A DNA stretch of 64,000 nt, from the NCBI GenBank assembly GCA_021018995.1, contig CM037589.1, forward strand, positions 60,586,101 through 60,650,100. Reading direction: 5' to 3'. The number at the start of each line of letters is the position of its first letter. The stretch's first letter is position 1. Positions 1 to 11,525 of the stretch are shown piece after piece. The notes under the pieces were generated by a model. The model worked only from the letters and a program-made list of their open reading frames with translations. It ran no database searches and was not told the DNA's origin. The translations under genes were made by a program, and so were the position numbers. This stretch comes from Chloranthus sessilifolius (Eukaryota; Streptophyta; Magnoliopsida; Chloranthales; Chloranthaceae).

Positions 1-436
1 ATGTCTATAGTTAGTTTTAGACAAATATATTTGTTGTATATGATTTATACCTGATCCTTACTCCACATAAATATAGCCAAGTTGCTTATAGCACATGATC
101 TCATCTTTATGGGCTCTTATAAGGTCCACCCGTTCCCAGTCAAGCGTAGAACTGGTTACTGATTGGGTACGTGTAGAATTATTTATCATCAAGTGTGCTG
201 CCTAATGCAAAGGATTCGATTTAAAGATTCGGTGCGTCAAAGATCGTAAACATCTATTTCATGTGATTCAAAGGGGTCAAACACCTTTAAAATTAACGGC
301 TAAATTCTTTAATTTTAAAGATATTTAACTGCTTTGAATCATATAATTATTTGATTTTTATTTATTTTTTATACAATATTTGACCCACCACGTGGCACAC
401 ATTACTAAAAAATAATGCCATATTTATCATATTAGG
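1..436. other. AT-rich intergenic DNA
   Basis: No gene is visible. Positions about 115-330 look like a weak third copy of the repeat that follows. It carries a CCCGTTCCCAGTCAAG-type start and ends in an AAAATTAACGGCT-type stretch. Confidence 0.4.
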
Positions 437-985
437 GACCCGTTCCCAATCAAGATGGGGAACGGGTCGGATATCTTTTACCAGCTGGGTGGAATAACGT
501 TTTGTCTAATAAGCACCCTGTGCGAATGCTTCTTGATATGTGGACGCCTTTTGGGACACGTAGAACTTGAAATCAGTAATTGTACTGTTTGATGGGTGAA
601 CCGTGACCTAGAGATCTATTTATGTAAAAGATACTCTCAATAGTATCTGCATCGTCCAATTCAATACAGTCAAAAGGTATTTAAGATTAATGGTTGTTCG
701 AACAGCCATGTGTACGCTTGGTGACCCATTCCCAGTGAAGTCCAGGAACGGGTCGGACGCCCTATACTAGCTCATTATAGGCGCCAGTGTGCAAGACGCT
801 CTTGATATGCAGATAAATTCTGGGACACGTGACATTTGAAATCAACATTTCTACCGTCTGATGGGTGCACCGGATCTAGAGATTTATTTCCAAAAACATC
901 ATCACAGAATACCGTCTTCATCATCACATTCAAAACAGTCAAAACTTATTTAAAATAAACGGCTATGGGACCGCCATTCACAGGT
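437..985. repeat. Tandem duplication, two diverged units of about 285 bp
   Basis: Two units start at about 437 and 722 with CCCGTTCCCA / CCCATTCCCA followed by GGAACGGGTCGGA. They share, in order, GCTCTTGATATG-like, TGGGACACGT, TTTGAAATCA, CTGATGGGTG, CTAGAGAT and CAGTCAAAA blocks. Many substitutions separate them, so the duplication is old. No coding potential is seen. Confidence 0.6.
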
Positions 986-1139
986 TGGGTCAATTTTTCC
1001 AATGGACGAAACTATCCTCAAAAGACTTCAGGGAAAATATTTCTTTTATGGGCTGTTTTGACATTTAAAATTTTAAGCCAATTTATTGGGGAAACGTTCA
1101 TCGAGAAGAAGCATTCATACTAAACATTGCCAGCTTCCA

Positions 1140-1450
1140 TTAACTTCGCGTGGAAGCGTATGAGTTCTAGCAACTTCACGTGCAAGCGTCCAACGAGAAG
1201 TTTTGCCAACTTCACGCTTCAATCGTTCATACCGAAATTTGCAAACTTCACACTGAACCGTCCTTCGATAAATTTTGCCAATCTCGGGCAGCTAACTTCT
1301 CGCTGAACCGTCCCTCAATAAGTTTTGCATCTAACTTCTCGCAGAACTGTCCCTCAATAAGTTTTGCAGCAGCTTCTCGTTAAACTGTCCCTCAATAAGT
1401 TTTTGCAGCTAACTTCTCGCTGAACCATCCATGGATTAGTTTATCCAACT
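1140..1450. repeat. Minisatellite, unit about 39 bp
   Basis: The motif AACTTCTCGCTGAACCGTCC followed by CTCAATAAGTTTTGCA recurs at spacings of 36-50 bp. The best-conserved copies have CTTCTC at 1296, 1335, 1373 and 1413. Copies upstream of 1290 are diverged (AACTTCACGC variants). A 67-codon open frame across it is a by-product of the repetition. Confidence 0.7.
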
Positions 1451-2485
1451 TCTCGAGCTTCTCGCCATCGTTCCCACATTGAGTAAGTGACAAAGGCAGG
1501 AAGAGATTGGCCAGGATCACAAATCTCAACGAATCTTCACCTAAACCCTAAATTCCTAAACCATAAACCCTAAGCTATTTGATATTGCTTGTGCCATCAT
1601 TAAATCTCTGCCTTCTCTGTCATCGCCACCATTAAAATTTCTGTCACCACAAAAAATCTTCCTCTTCTTCAGTGGTGATCGTCATTCTCCAAAGAATACT
1701 TAAGTGTCTACGTCATTCTCCCTCTTCCTATCTCGCACAATATCTCAGCACATTGTGGATGCAGCTTTGGCGCAACGATTTAGATTATTATTTCGCAACT
1801 ATCTAGGTTTCTGTTTATTTATTTTATTCATTATTTCTTATTTATTTTCTTCACTTGAATTGTTCTATTTTTCTTTTTCTTTAACTGAGATTTGAAATCG
1901 GTTAAGATTATGGATTCTGTTTGATTCATCAATTTTTTCAAAAGCTTTCTCGAAATACTGTTAATTTTATTTTTTTTATTATGGGGTATGTAACAGCAAG
2001 TACAATGAATAGGGCATGACATAATTTAATTTTAAATAGATTATACTGTTTTAAATTTGGGCTTTCTGAAAATGTTTTTTTTTTTCAAATTCTCCTTATT
2101 GGGTATCTCACAACAAGAACAACGAATTGCAGTTCCAGCATGGATGTAATCCAGGTTCTGGCACCATCAAGGACGCAAGATTAAGCATGGGAAAGGATTT
2201 TATTTTTCTTTTTTAATTCGTTTATTTTTGCTCTCAAATGAGTACTTACAGAAGCATAGCAAATCCTTTTGTGACATATTATATGATTATTTTGATTTAT
2301 GATGTTTCAGTTTTATTGGGAGGGTTTTGTATGTATCATACTTTATATTGTAATATGTTTGATAAGCCATAAATTGAATTTTAATTTTTAGCTGCTACTG
2401 TTTTGGCATGACACAATTCATGGTTTGCACACAATTTATTTGCTAACGGCATAAAGAGATAATGGAATTGGCTTAGGTTTTCATG
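1451..2485. other. AT-rich intergenic DNA with a telomere-like patch
   Basis: No gene is recognised. Around 1540-1573 there are degenerate ACCCTAAA-type words resembling a decayed interstitial telomeric tract. The rest is T-rich sequence. Confidence 0.4.
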
Positions 2486-2626
2486 TAAGGGAACCTTTGT
2501 TCACGCCCACCTATTTACTGAAAGCGCCTACTTAATGAAGGCGCGCTACCACCTAACACACTGCCGGTCATCATTAAGTGGGCACTTTCAGTAAACAAGT
2601 CGGAGCAAATAGAGGTTCCCTTGTAA
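2486..2626. mobile_element. Small inverted-repeat (MITE-like) element
   Basis: The left end TAAGGGAACCT and the right end AGGTTCCCTTGTAA are inverted copies. The complementarity continues inward, with TTTACTGAAAGCGCC at the left against GGCACTTTCAGTAAA at the right. TCATG flanks both sides (2481-2485 and 2627-2631), a candidate target duplication. There is no coding capacity. The superfamily is not clear. Confidence 0.55.
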
Positions 2627-2658
2627 TCATGGAATTTGTTGATGCTTCATGAAAAGTA

Positions 2659-2889
2659 ATGGCGGATGGATGCTTGAAATGTGAGTGTTTTGAAGATGCA
2701 CACCAGATGTTTGATGGAATTGTCAGTAAAATTGTTTGCTCTTCGAGTTTCGCGATTAATGTGTACATCCAGAATAGCTATCAGATTCCAATTTGGAAGA
2801 AGATATGTCGAAACTTGCATCCATCGGGGGTGTGTGGGATAGATATTTTGAAGAAGTGGCTTATCCTTTGGAACAAGTATGTCTGTTAG
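2659..2889 (+). pseudogene. Possible relic of one pentatricopeptide repeat
   Basis: The 76-codon frame begins MADGCLKCECFEDAHQMFDG, which resembles the 'KCGCxEDAxxxFDGM' core of plant PPR repeats. Downstream the frame reads WKKICRNLHPSGV without further repeats. Real PPR proteins have ten or more tandem repeats, so at most this is a gene fragment. Chance similarity remains possible. Confidence 0.25.
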
Positions 2890-3840
2890 TGATTTGATTT
2901 CTTGCATTTAAATATTCATTATTTGGTAAGTGTTCTTTTTAACGTTAGAAGCAATAATATGAAAATCAGACTAGATACCGACGAGGGTGCTGGTTCGGTC
3001 GGATCAGATCGGACTGGGATAGACCAGATTGGTTCAACAAAAATATTACTTCAAATAATTATTTAAGTAAACAATTGTATATACATGGAGTTTAGGTTTA
3101 ACATAAATATTATTAATAATTTTAAAATATAAAAATAGTAATAAATTCAAATATTTACTATTTAACAATTCATAAAATATTAATATGTTTTAGGATTGTG
3201 GACTTTTTGGATATTCCTTTTAGAAGTTTTCTAACTATATTAGAAGTTTATAATTGATTATCTCATTTTCTTCCATTATATTTGTAGTAGATCTAATTTT
3301 AACCATTTTATTCTCATAGGCTATTGTCGATGATATTGCGACAGTATAATCTGAAGCTGGTGGACCAGTTCAATTCCCTACGTTAATTGGTAATTGTTTA
3401 TTTAATTATTATCATTACAATTTTTGGCTAAAGAGTTCATTTTTTATGTCAATGTTGAGACCATTGTTAATGTCTTTCATGAGAGCTATTGGTTGTCTTT
3501 CTGCAGTACGGGAATTGATCTCCTTCTTATCATGAGCTCTGACCTACTGGGGTGTTAGTGCCTTATAAATGCCAAAGTCCTGGGTCATGCAGTTTCAATG
3601 GATTAGTCATCAAGGAATTTTTATATCTTACTATTAGATACACTAAAACTCTTTAAAAATTCGCGTTGGATAACATTGCTTGATTACTTTGTTCATACAC
3701 TAAAACTCCAATTTGAATTATAGATACAAAACCCATAGTGTCATTCCTTTTATTGTGGTAAGCTGGGATCAAAATCATGATCTCAAGGTTTCATTATAAA
3801 CCACCTTCTATGGAGTTAATAGCTAATAGCTCCCAATGCT
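2890..3840. other. AT-rich intergenic DNA
   Basis: I see no gene or clear element. A short GGTCGGATCAGATCGG stretch near 2996-3050 resembles the word-type repeats found elsewhere in the window. Confidence 0.35.
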
Positions 3841-4625
3841 TCACTCTTTTGTGAAAGCTATTTACAGTTAATGGCTGGATTGGCTTCGATGGGATGGATA
3901 GGAGCATCAATGGCTGGATTTCAGAGCTATCTATCTTATTTAATCCGACTTCCAAATCCAGTCACCAAGCGAGTGCTGTGCTGATTTCGATAGGCTGCAC
4001 TATTCACTGCGTTTCTGCTCCAAAAATTCAAATGTTTCGATAGAATTTCCCATTAGAAGGTTGGCTGAAAATGAACGTTGATGGGGCATGCCAAGGCTTG
4101 AATCATCAGTGCTATGGGGGGAATAATTAGAGATCATGAAGGTGCAATTTTATAGGCTTTTAATGCATCTTATGGGATGGGTACCAATACAGTGGCCGAA
4201 TTCAGAGCGCTAAAATCTGGATTAAGATATTTGCCAATTGGAAATTTGAAAATTCAGATTGACGTGGATTCTATACCTCTCAGAGATGCAATTTTGGGGA
4301 AAGGATATCCTTGGAATGTTGGATGATGGTTTATTTCAATCATGAACTTTCTCAAGAGTTGACAATGGACCATTAGTCATATCTATCAAGAAGGGAATGA
4401 AGTGACAGACTCTTTGGCAGCCCTGAACTTGACAGGGATATCACCATGTTCAATTTTGTGACCGAACTACCGATTCAATGCTGATGATGCTATATGGGAG
4501 ATTTGCTTCAGCTCCCATCTTTTAGATTTTCTTCGATGCAATACTTTTGATAGTTTATTTTATATTTTTGTATATGTTATTTTCTTTAAATAAAAAGTAC
4601 CTCGCTTGCTTCTCAAAAAAAAATT
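3841..4625 (+). mobile_element. L1-type LINE 3' end (RNase H domain relic)
   Basis: The + strand from about 4068 encodes pieces of the RNase H fold that ends many plant L1 elements: MNVDGACQG, NNRDHEGAIL, YGMGTNTVAEFRALKSGLR, IQIDVDS and NEVTDSLAAL. In-frame stops interrupt it. AATAAAAAG near 4590 and an A-run with TATATA (4613-4630) close the 3' end, as expected after poly(A) target-primed insertion. It is 5'-truncated and dead. Confidence 0.65.
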
Positions 4626-4639
4626 ATATATATTCATGT

Positions 4640-4765
4640 CAGAAAGGACATGAAGGATCGTGAAATTACAAATTACTTCCCGCTGATCAGAAATGAGTGG
4701 AGAAATAGGACTCGAGCCGACCCTAAATAGATGGGATTAGACTGCGATGATAATGATGATGATGT
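4640..4765 (+). mobile_element. RTE-type LINE 3' terminus
   Basis: The stretch GAGCCGACCCTAAATAGATG, then GGATTAGACTGCGATGATAA, then GATGATGATG is the typical 3' end of plant RTE retrotransposons. These end with a 'GCCGACCCCAAATAGTTGGGA' block and a short simple-repeat tail instead of poly(A). Only the terminus is present. Confidence 0.55.
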
Positions 4766-4865
4766 ATCTATGTATAATATATGCGTGTATCTGCGTATGC
4801 ATAAGTTTGTAATGAATAGTATCATTACAATTTCTAAATATGGACATGGGAGTCTAGAAAGAAGG

Positions 4866-5083
4866 TATTGGGAATGATGGCATCCATGTACGGAATGTAG
4901 CAAAAAATCATGCACAAAAGAAAGTATTGGGAAGTAATGTTGGAAGAAGAAGAAAGAGAAGCTAGTGTGGTATGGAAAATACTGGAAAGAGCCGAGTGGA
5001 AGTGGACAAGGAATGCAAATTTCACTGTCGATCCATTTGTGATACGTGAATGGGAGTATCAAACAGACATGTCAGCACCTTGA
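4866..5083 (+). pseudogene. Unidentified ORF fragment with charged, Trp-rich sequence
   Basis: A + frame runs to TGA at 5081-5083, broken once by TAG at 4898-4900. The open part from ATG 4910 encodes 57 residues, including EEEEREASVVWKILERAEW and TVDPFVIREWEY. The acidic run and four tryptophans look protein-like rather than random, but I do not recognise the family. It lies between an RTE tail and an L1 LINE, so it may be a captured gene fragment. Confidence 0.3.
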
Positions 5084-5215
5084 GGTATATATCGATAGCT
5101 CGGTATATGCCGCCATCTATCGGTCGGGCAAAATCAGGGATAATGGCAGCTAGCCTGAAAATTTTCGAACTTCAAGTTCACATCAGGTGCAACTTCAGCG
5201 AGGTAACCATCCACT

Positions 5216-5514
5216 AGTTTGGCAATTATTATCATGGGGGAGGCATCTGAATTTGATCAAATAAGCACTTGCTACTCTTCCAATTTATTTCATATCGGCT
5301 TTTGAATGTCTAAAAGTGGTGGTCAGAAAGAAATTGAGCGATCTTTCTACTGGAGGGGTAGAAAGTGTAATCAGAAGATCCATATGACAATTGGGAGATT
5401 GTCACGCTACCTTTGGAGGCTGGTGGCTTGGGAATCAAGCCCATTGAGCATATGAATTGGGTGCTGCTCGGAAAATGGTATGGAGACTTTGTGAAGAAGA
5501 GTCGTCTTGGTGGG
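5216..5514 (+). mobile_element. L1-type LINE, part 1 (after the reverse transcriptase core)
   Basis: Frameshifted pieces of the L1 region between the reverse transcriptase and zf-RVT domains are visible on the + strand: LPIYFISAFECPKVV, FYWRGRK, WRLVAWESSP (another frame gives GLGIKPIEHMNWVLLGKW) and LCEEESSWW. The protein stops at GTGGG (5510-5514), the target duplication of the LTR that follows. It resumes at 7062. Confidence 0.7.
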
Positions 5515-7061
5515 TGACCAGTCACATAACTTACCATTTTATCACCCTTAACTTAGTGATGCTAGGCTTTAGTTTGCGACTAATGAGTTACTGATGTGCA
5601 GATATTAAGGAAAAATAGTAAAAGAGAGCCAAAGTGTTAGTATTCATCAAAATGAACTCAAAAAGCAGTAAAAAGACGATTGAGCGAAAAGAAGATGATT
5701 TGTCGTTGTTGAAAATTAAGAAATCGTACTTTACAATTGTGAGCTAAAACCGAAGACGGAAAGAAAGAGAAAAATAAGAAATCGTAATTTTACGATTCTT
5801 TAAAAAGACGATTCTTCATAAAGCGACAAAAGAGTAAAGACGATACAAAAGAAAAAGTGATCGTTCGTTATAGAAAATTGTCCAGTATGAAAGCTATGAA
5901 AAAGTAGAAAATCGTGATTTACGATTTTCCAAAGAAGAGACAATCGTAATTTACGATTGCGATTATAAAAGTTTTCCCGCTGCTTTCTATTGTTGCTGAT
6001 CACGTGAGTGAGAGTTATCACCGCCATAAACTGAATTAGAAAATCTCTAGAATTGGAAGTTCTATTGAACTACGGATCTGAGAAGATAGATGAAGATAAA
6101 CTCCGAAGGACTCAGCTGCTGAAAATTAGAGAACACTCCAGAAGCGCATCAACTAAAAGAAGCAACGAAAAGAATAAAACTAGGAATTAAAGTTATATTA
6201 GGGTACTTTTATTTTTAATAGTTTTTTTTATTAGAATTAGATCTTTGTGAATCGACTCCTTATAATCTATAAATAAGAGAGCTTGGTATAGGAATAAACA
6301 TCGAAGAATTTCAACATTAATTGATGCCTGAGGTTGAATTTTCTTCCTATCAAAGTAGTGTAAAATAGTTAGAATAGATTAGATATCAGAGGTTTCTCAA
6401 GAGCAATTGACGACTGCAATTGAGTGCTGAAATTAGTGTAGATATCTGTAGTTTCTCAGGAGCAATTGACGACTGCGACTGAGGGGTGAAGGATATATTT
6501 TGCTTTGCTTTTAGTTTAGATTTTATTTGCTTTGTAAACATTTCTAGGTTTTAATTTGAATTGACGACTCAGGTTAGAATTTGCAGATTAGTGTAACAGT
6601 TTTTACTTTTCCATCTTCAGTTTTCTAAGGTTTGATTGACGTTCAGATTTTAGAAAGTTGTTGATTAGATTAAATCTGTATTAATAGGATCTTAGACTTG
6701 ATTGACGACCAATGCTAGGAGACTAGAAATATAGTGTAATGGTAATGTTTAAATTCATAAATATCTGATAGCTGAAGATTAAGATTGACGACCTTAATCA
6801 GAAGGAGGATTTAGATTTATTTTATGCACTTTAGATTAAAACCATTCTTTTATTCATATTTCTCCAATAGATTAGATCTTAAAAGATAAATAGAAGTCTT
6901 TAAATAAGGATTTAAATAAAAGATATAATAGAGAAATAATTAGATAAACAAACTTCCTCGTGGGAATGATCCGATGCTAGTACTATAATTTCCATTGTGT
7001 GCTTGCAATAGGTTAAGACTTGAATTTAACATAAATATAATACATCATAATCGACAAGTCA
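5515..7061 (+). mobile_element. Solo LTR, 1547 bp, Athila-like (Ty3/gypsy)
   Basis: It begins TGACCAGTCAC and ends CGACAAGTCA. It is flanked by perfect 5-bp duplications GTGGG (5510-5514, 7062-7066) and sits exactly where the LINE protein is split. A TATA box with CTATAAATAAGAGAGC lies near 6268. The 3' part (CCTCGTGGGAATGATCCGAT then TGTGTGCTTGC) resembles Athila-type LTRs. The 5' half repeats AATCGTAATTTACGATT-like words. A 66-bp unit containing TTTCTCAAGAGCAATTGACG is duplicated at about 6362-6485. No internal domain or second LTR exists, so it is a recombination remnant. Confidence 0.75.
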
Positions 7062-7110
7062 GTGGGCTATCAGAATAGTGGCTAAGTATGGGAAAGAAAC
7101 AAGGGGTTAG
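7062..7110 (+). mobile_element. L1-type LINE, part 2 (stranded between two LTRs)
   Basis: These 49 bases encode WAIRIVAKYGKETRG in the frame that continues SSWW from part 1. This matches the L1 'LWxxVIVAKYG' segment. The last five bases GTTAG (7106-7110) are the target duplication of the next LTR. Confidence 0.75.
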
Positions 7111-7274
7111 TGTAGTGACATGAAATTTTATGTCTTTGATACACCTTATTTCTGTGTATATATGCTTAATAGTGTATATCCTGCATGCTTGAAAATTCCA
7201 AAAGTCTTAATTAAAAATATAAGTTTTACTTTTAAGATTTTATATTTATTTATGCTAATAATTGACACAAGTTA

Positions 7275-7335
7275 TGTGGTAGTCTACTGGTTAGAGGCTT
7301 GGTTTTGAGACTAGAGGCTAGTGGATCAAACCTTG
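7275..7335 (+). promoter_or_regulatory. tRNA-like A-box/B-box pair inside the gypsy LTR
   Basis: GGTAGTCTACTGGTTAGAGG resembles a tRNA A box with D-arm. GTGGATCAAACCTTGG about 36 bases later resembles a B box (consensus GGTTCGANTCC), with mismatches. There is no cloverleaf good enough for a real tRNA. Confidence 0.3.
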
Positions 7336-7920
7336 GTATGCAGATTTTAAACATTTATTTTGGCTTTTGATTTAAAATTCTAAACATCCTACTATGGTGT
7401 GTTATGTTAACCCCAGATGATTTCCAAATAAGTTATAATTAAAATACTTAATACAGAGAAAACCCTAAATCATAATCTTATTAGAGTCTTTCTTAAGAAA
7501 TAGAGAGTTCTCGTACGAAACCTCGAGACTTTAAGAGAAGAGATTATAAACCAAACTTCAAGATTTTTGGGTGGTTTCAAAAGCTTTTCTTTTTGAAAGA
7601 TCTGTAAAACCTTCTTCATTGTTTTCTCAAATGATTTTAACATCCTTCAAGATTCATCTTCGTGGAGAGGAGCCTATTTGGAATTCGAAGATCCGCTTTT
7701 ACGATAGATCAAGGTATGGAGAAATCATGCCTTCTTTTAGAATTTAATTATGGATTAAATGTGAAATTTATCTCAAATAATATGTTTTATTGCTCGTAAG
7801 ATGAATGATTATGATTAGATTTGAATCATGTTAAAATACTCCACCACGTTGTTATTGTGTATGGCTCTAAACTAGGTTGAATCGTTTGAGCGAGTAGATA
7901 ACATGGACCTCCGTAGCCTT

Positions 7921-8147
7921 CAGGACGAACATCCGTGGATTCGTAACGGACGTCTGTGCTCTTTGAAGACTCTATCCAGAAAGTGTTGTTTTTACGGACA
8001 TCCGTGAATTCATAACGAACGTTCGTGCTTTTCGAAGACTTTGTCCAAAAAGTGTTATTTTTACAAACATTTGTGGATTCGTAGCGGACGTCCGTGCTTT
8101 TCGAAGGCTCTGTCCAAAAATATTACTTTTAATGGACGTCCGTGATT
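7921..8147. repeat. 69-bp tandem repeat within the LTR
   Basis: About 3.5 units carry ACATCCGTGGATTCGTAACG, GACGTCCGTGCT and TTTCGAAGACTCTGTCCAAA blocks at about 69-bp spacing. The words ACGGACATCCGT / ACGGACGTCCGT are nearly palindromic. Confidence 0.6.
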
Positions 8148-8890
8148 GTGGCTAATTTCTCTTTGATGAATTAAAGAGGTTGAGAGTTAATTTGAAAGAC
8201 TCTGTGCAACAGTAGTATGTGTAACACTTTAAAACTTTACGATTATCTAAGATTTTGAATGATAAAAATTATAAGAATAAATGTTAAACTGAGATCGTGC
8301 TTGACTAGATCCAACGTCTTGATAGGGACGAAGTCTAATAATATAGGAATACGGACCCATTGGACCCAACGTCTTGATAGGGACAGAGTCTAAAAGTCAA
8401 CGTCTTAAGAGGGATGTATAAAAGTTGAACTTAAATGAGAAGATGAACTCATGAGATCGATGCTATGATGAACCCATGATACTTAGTTTGAACTATATTA
8501 TTGATTATAATGATTATAGAAATGATGACATATTTTAATGGCCAAGTAGGAAACTTATGCAAAAAATCATTTTCATGTTATCAGTGTTCTCATTCAGATT
8601 ATTGAGATTATATTTGTCATATGCACACAAACAAGTTATAGAAGTTATTGTGATTGAATGTCTTTAAAATTCAAAAAGAATGGATGTTTGGTTCATACAA
8701 GTGTAAGATACACCCTTTAATGTGGGTGGCCAGATGAGAAGGTACAACTACTGATAAAGTATGCGTGTATGGTGATGAAACCGCACGTGATGCTGAAGAA
8801 CCGGAGATGGATAGTGTCAAGGGATTTGTAGCCTAATTATTTATTTTCAGTTCATGCATATTTTATTGGACATTTGATGAAACAATAGTC

Positions 8891-9666
8891 TGTTGAAAAA
8901 ACTGGTTTGGGTTGCAAGAAAAGATAAAGTTTGGAATGAAGAAACACGCAAATCCGGTTCGAGGCATGTTGAATATCGTTGCCTTTAAACCGAGATTTGC
9001 CCCTACCACTATGATCAAGTGGTCACCAATAGGTTACTGGCAAATCGGTTCCAGGATACAGTGAATCGACAACGTATTCGTGTAATCAAATTTGGTGAAT
9101 CTGATTACGCAACCAGAACACCAAATAGTGCTAAGGAACTCTGAAACAAAGCTTTAAAATTGAGAAAATAGAATAGAAAATGCAGTAGCAAAAAAGAGGG
9201 TCTTGGGTCCCTTTTATAGAAATAAACAGGTGTAACTGAATTGACATATATGTTAAACGTAACTGAACGGATGTATCCGTTAAAAGGAACTAAACAGATA
9301 TATCCGTTTACAAAGGAGCGATTTAAAATTCAAACGAAAATAAAACTGTAAAAAAACGGTTATTCTTTTGTTCAAAAATTAACTAAATGCACTACACCGC
9401 ATCGCCACGCCACGTACACGTGCTCGTGCCGTCCTGTCCCGACCCGACCCGACTCGGCTCAGCTCGGCATGCGCACGCGTGTGTGTGACTGATAAAGTGC
9501 ATGACGGCAGAAACCACAAAATTCGATGCCCTTTGGGTGAAGGCTACAAGCCTTAAGCCAAACTTTCAAAACATAATTCAAAACCCAAAAAATTATTCAA
9601 ATGATGTGGGACTATTCACCACAAAGCAAAAAACAAAACAAAAGTTATATTTTAAAATTTCCAACA
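8891..9666 (-). repeat. Copia 3' LTR
   Basis: The + strand begins TGTTGAAAAAACTGG and ends AAATTTCCAACA. It is preceded by target duplication TAGTC. It contains repeated ACTGAACGGA / TATCCGTT words (about 9236-9315). Confidence 0.9.
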
Positions 9667-9677
9667 ATCCCCCACAA
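9667..9677 (-). other. Polypurine tract of the copia element
   Basis: On the - strand the bases immediately before the 3' LTR read TTGTGGGGGAT. A second purine run, AGTGGGAGATT, lies 20 bases further upstream. Confidence 0.75.
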
Positions 9678-10468
9678 TTTTTAAAATATCTAATAATCTC
9701 CCACTATTTTAAAATTTGAAATAGAGCAAAGCTAGAAATATGTGCAAAAATGAAAATGTCTTATACGATAAATCAGAACTAAGTCTTGAACTAATGATTT
9801 TATACGATAAATCAGAACTATTTCACACACGTATTTCACATATTTGGTGTTTAATAAATAGGTTAGCACATTTAGGCCCTATGCTAGTACCCTGATTTTC
9901 ATAAGTGTTTATGAGATAAAGTCATGTATCATTGAAAGCGGCTCCACCCTCACACTTATATAGGTAGACCTATAAGAGATGTCCATTTAACTTTAACATC
10001 TCAACACAAAAGTGATATAGGACTATTAAGAGCATTGTTCAACCTCCCCTTATCCATTCTAGGTGAAAGTCTACCCTCCTGGGATATATATGAGATTTAT
10101 TTCTCATCAATGTAGTGCCCTTTAGCCGCCACGTATTTACGACTTATTTTTTCCCTTTGAACCTAAACATTGACCAAACAAATATTAAGTAGGGTTCCCA
10201 TCATAAGTGGCTGTGTAGGTTTAATGGCTTTAAACCCATCCCGATTTATGTCTTATAAATCCGATCTCTGCTAAGGCTTTTAGTAAATGGATCGGCTAGG
10301 TTTTCCACAGACCTGACCCCAATTACTGAGATTGCTTCATCTCTAAGTAATTGTTCTACATAGCTATGTCTTAGACCAATGTGTCTATTTTTTTCATTAT
10401 ATGTTTAACTATAAGCCTTTGATAGAGTTGCTTCACTATTACAATGTATAGAGATAGGTGGCAATGGT
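9678..10468 (-). other. Copia 3' untranslated/degenerate RNase H end
   Basis: No intact frame. The stretch TATACGATAAATCAGAACTA is directly repeated near 9759 and 9800. The region from about 10380 to 10468 probably holds the degraded C-terminus of RNase H. Confidence 0.5.
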
Positions 10469-11525
10469 TTAATCATAATTAGAATTTCTATTAGTAAATT
10501 CCTTAATCATTCCACTTCTTTCCCACTTGCTGCTAAGGCAATGAATTCCGATTCTATAGTGGAATGTGTGATGCAAGTTTGCTTTTTTGATCCCCATGAG
10601 ATCGCAGCACCTCCAAAAGTGAATATCCATCCACTTGTGGACTTTAATTCTCCCGAACCAAATATCCAACTTTGATTCTCCAGAAAAATGCAAACCGTAA
10701 TTAATAGTACCCTTTAAATATCTAAAAGCATGCGAAATAGCATTCCAATGAACAAAACTAGAGTTACTTGTAAATCTACTTAATTTACTTACCGCAAATG
10801 CAATGTCCGGCCTTATACAATGCATTGCATACATCAGACTATCAATAACCGTTTAATATTCTAACTGCTACACACATCTTTCATCATTTTTAGTTAATTT
10901 AATATTAATATCTAAAGGTATATTTGCAGGTTTCAGATTAAAATAATTGAATCGTTTCAAAATATTTTCAACATAATGAGATTGAGTTAAAGTTAACGTA
11001 TTCTCATTTCTTACAATTTTAATTCCCAAGATTACATCTGCCCATCTCATGTCTTTCATGCTAAAAGATGAACTTAAGAAGTTTTTAGTTTCTAAAATAA
11101 CTTCTAAATTAATTCCAAAAATAAGTAAATCATCTACCTAAAGACATTATAACACCATGATTATTAGAGTATTTATAATACATACATTTGTTAGCTTCAT
11201 TAGTTTTAAATTCAAAATTAGTAATAGAATTATCAAACTTTTCATACCACTGTTTTGGTACTTGTTTTAACCCATATAGCGATTTAATAAGTTTACAAAC
11301 TTTTTTTTCCTGCCCAAGTAGAACAAACTCTTCTGGTTGTTCCATATAGACCTCTTCTTTTAAATCACCATTTAAGAAGGTGATTTTAACATTCATTTGA
11401 TGAATTTGTAACTTGTGTAAAGAAGCTAGTGCAATTAGAAGTCTTATAGTAGAAATTCTGGCAACTGGTGTGCATGTGTCAAAATAGTCAACACCTTCCT
11501 TTTGCCTATATCCTTTGGCAACCAA
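10469..11525 (-). pseudogene. Copia reverse transcriptase/RNase H (disrupted)
   Basis: Three broken frames read in order on the - strand. 11525-11130 holds the RT start: MVAKGYRQKEGVDY, TCTPVARISTIR, NVKITFLNGDLKEEVYMEQP and KSLYGLKQ. 11059-10868 holds ILGIKI with SQSHYVENIL-like sequence. 10834-10469 holds the RNase H entry: MYAMHCIRPDIAFAVSKLSR and [13 protein letters not shown]. The first catalytic Asp (normally DVKTAFL) is Asn. In the second catalytic box (YVDD) the Tyr codon is TAG, giving a stop followed by VDDLLIFG near 11115-11130. It cannot make active enzyme. Confidence 0.85.

Noticed and set aside
1140-1450. Possible CRISPR-like spaced repeats
   Set aside because: This is a eukaryotic minisatellite: units are contiguous and diverged, with no unique spacers.
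4673-5062. 129-codon frame on the - strand
   Set aside because: Phe/Ser/Leu-rich antisense of an RTE tail and the unidentified + frame. No motif.
7275-7335. A tRNA gene
   Set aside because: The boxes are imperfect and acceptor and anticodon stems do not pair. Kept only as a tRNA-like motif inside the LTR.
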